Positions 63,149-64,000 of a stretch of 64,000 bases of DNA are shown here, one piece after another (within the stretch, counting starts at the first letter, position 1; each line of letters starts with the position of its first letter). The DNA is from Affinundibacterium macrobrachii. Its GTDB lineage: Bacteria; Pseudomonadota; Gammaproteobacteria; Burkholderiales; Burkholderiaceae_D. The position numbers and the translations under genes are program-made. The DNA lies in NCBI RefSeq assembly GCF_014652415.1, contig NZ_BMYT01000003.1, positions 434,001 through 498,000 on the forward strand, read 5' to 3'. The notes beneath the pieces are model-generated. The model was not told the DNA's origin, made no database searches, and saw only the letters and a program-made list of their open reading frames with translations.

Positions 63149-64000
63149 TTAAAATCCCAGCACCGGTGAGAACCACAGTTCAGTTTTTAGTAGCGGCGTT
63201 TGCTCTGACAATTGCGGATTTCTTATCGTGATCACTTCACGCTTATCCAACTGTGCTTGTTTAATCATGTTCCCAAAATGCCGTACAAATAACTGCCGCA
63301 TACTTCCATCTTTCATGGCGATAGTCAGCCCTCGTTCAATCGCTTGTGCCAGAGCGTAATTGTCTTTTTTTACAAAAAAATACAATGGCGCTGGATAATA
63401 AATCACCCAGCGCGGGGCAATTGCAAATGCTTGCTTTTGATGTGCATCGACCTCCGCTTGAATTTCTGTCATCGATCTTGGGAAGTAACGAATGCGACCT
63501 CGCTCAAGCATCGCGAATAGGCCTTGATAACTTGAGCTCGATGTCACGTTAAATCCGTTTGCTTGCAAAATCGGAAAATCGGGCCAATCATGCCCTTGCC
63601 CAGAGCGTAAAGCTTTTAACTGATCAGCACTTTCTAATCGTGCAAAATAATCTGAATCGGATCTATTCACTAGAAGTAAGCGCCAGCCCAATAGGCCGCG
63701 ATCAATTGGAATGCGGATCGGTAACAAATCGCGTTCACGCTCTGGAGAGGTGAAGGTCCAAACCACATCAAGCTCTTTCCCCATTTGAACATGGCGCAAA
63801 GTACGCCATTGCGGCATATCATGTTTGCTCGGCTTGGCTTCATATGCCACACCAGATTTGGATAATGCGAGCTTTAACAAAGAAATTGGATATTGACCAC
63901 GCTCATCCTGCGCCATAGACGCCGCCCAAGCATAAGTCACTGACTGCGCTGGCTCAGATTTTGTAGCATGTACCGGAAACGTACAAACGACCAACAATCC
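63149..64000 (-). CDS. Periplasmic substrate-binding protein (SBP family 3-like), 5' partial
   Basis: The frame stays open to the window edge; the visible 283 codons start inside what looks like a signal peptide (LLVVCTFPVHA). The mature part resembles the amino-acid-type solute-binding fold: SLLKLALSKSGVAYEA, ELDVVWTFTSPERERDLLPI, RIPIDRGLLGWRLLLVN, and NGFNVTSSSSYQGLFAMLERGRI. It is fused to nothing else. Its stop abuts the kinase start, so it is probably a sensor partner, not part of an ABC importer. The true N-terminus lies beyond base 64000. Confidence 0.85.
   Translation of the reverse strand, partial: GLLVVCTFPVHATKSEPAQSVTYAWAASMAQDERGQYPISLLKLALSKSGVAYEAKPSKHDMPQWRTLRHVQMGKELDVVWTFTSPERERDLLPIRIPIDRGLLGWRLLLVNRSDSDYFARLESADQLKALRSGQGHDWPDFPILQANGFNVTSSSSYQGLFAMLERGRIRYFPRSMTEIQAEVDAHQKQAFAIAPRWVIYYPAPLYFFVKKDNYALAQAIERGLTIAMKDGSMRQLFVRHFGNMIKQAQLDKREVITIRNPQLSEQTPLLKTELWFSPVLGF

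Overview
The window reads as a chromosomal segment of a moderate-to-low GC betaproteobacterium of the Burkholderiales, most likely Oxalobacteraceae and possibly Undibacterium. This rests on the queA-tgt-yajC-secD-secF block, the argJ-DUF815-mutT block, the protein sequences, and three large TonB-dependent receptors. The genus is inference from recalled gene order and protein similarity; no search was run. No rRNA, tRNA, CRISPR array, transposase, integrase or complete mobile element was seen.

Layout. 1-4.3 kb: slyD, a DUF4157 protein ending in a WHH-type nuclease toxin domain, msrA, and two small membrane proteins. 4.4-9.5 kb: mksF-mksE-mksB, a MukBEF-like condensin without the nuclease subunit (MksG/JetD). 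9.6-12.7 kb: a DUF3667 membrane protein with a large coiled-coil insert, a DUF1697 protein and an ATP-grasp protein. 13.2-20.4 kb: an exported M28 aminopeptidase facing a minus-strand cluster of M1 metallopeptidase, DUF6702 protein and TonB receptor. 20.8-23.7 kb: a 943-residue membrane-anchored coiled-coil protein built on an uninterrupted 14-residue repeat. 23.8-26.8 kb: a BlaI/BlaR1-like regulator and protease pair with a lipoprotein gene and an upstream palindromic operator. 26.9-31.7 kb: EamA transporter, SPFH lipoprotein and AsmA-like protein. 31.8-37.9 kb: an Oar-like TonB receptor, mutT, DUF815 ATPase and argJ. 38-44.4 kb: a YbaL-type antiporter and an RND efflux pair. 44.6-53.1 kb: secF, secD, yajC, tgt, queA (all minus) and divergent recG. 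53.3-58.9 kb: an SDR dehydrogenase, an orphan M50 membrane protease, a DUF6265 protein and a third TonB receptor. 59.1-64 kb: a DUF938 methyltransferase, a chemotaxis receptor, a sensor kinase and its upstream periplasmic binding protein, which runs off the window.

How the genes fit together. The housekeeping core covers queuosine synthesis (queA, tgt), Sec export (yajC, secDF), repair (recG, mutT, msrA), arginine synthesis (argJ) and chromosome organisation (mksFEB). Around it is an envelope and nutrient-acquisition set: three TonB receptors, exported peptidases, an RND pump and sensory proteins. Strong hairpin terminators separate most convergent pairs. The least explained loci are the 14-residue-repeat protein, the DUF4157-WHH toxin without a visible immunity gene, the BlaI/M56/lipoprotein unit without a beta-lactamase, and the M1-DUF6702-receptor cluster.

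Several starts were moved downstream of the longest frame on ribosome-binding-site or family-length evidence. These are recG (the longest frame translates a REP-like repeat), queA, yajC (GTG start), the M1 peptidase, two TonB receptors, the RND adaptor, the chemotaxis receptor, the DUF815 protein, the SDR protein and one small membrane protein.
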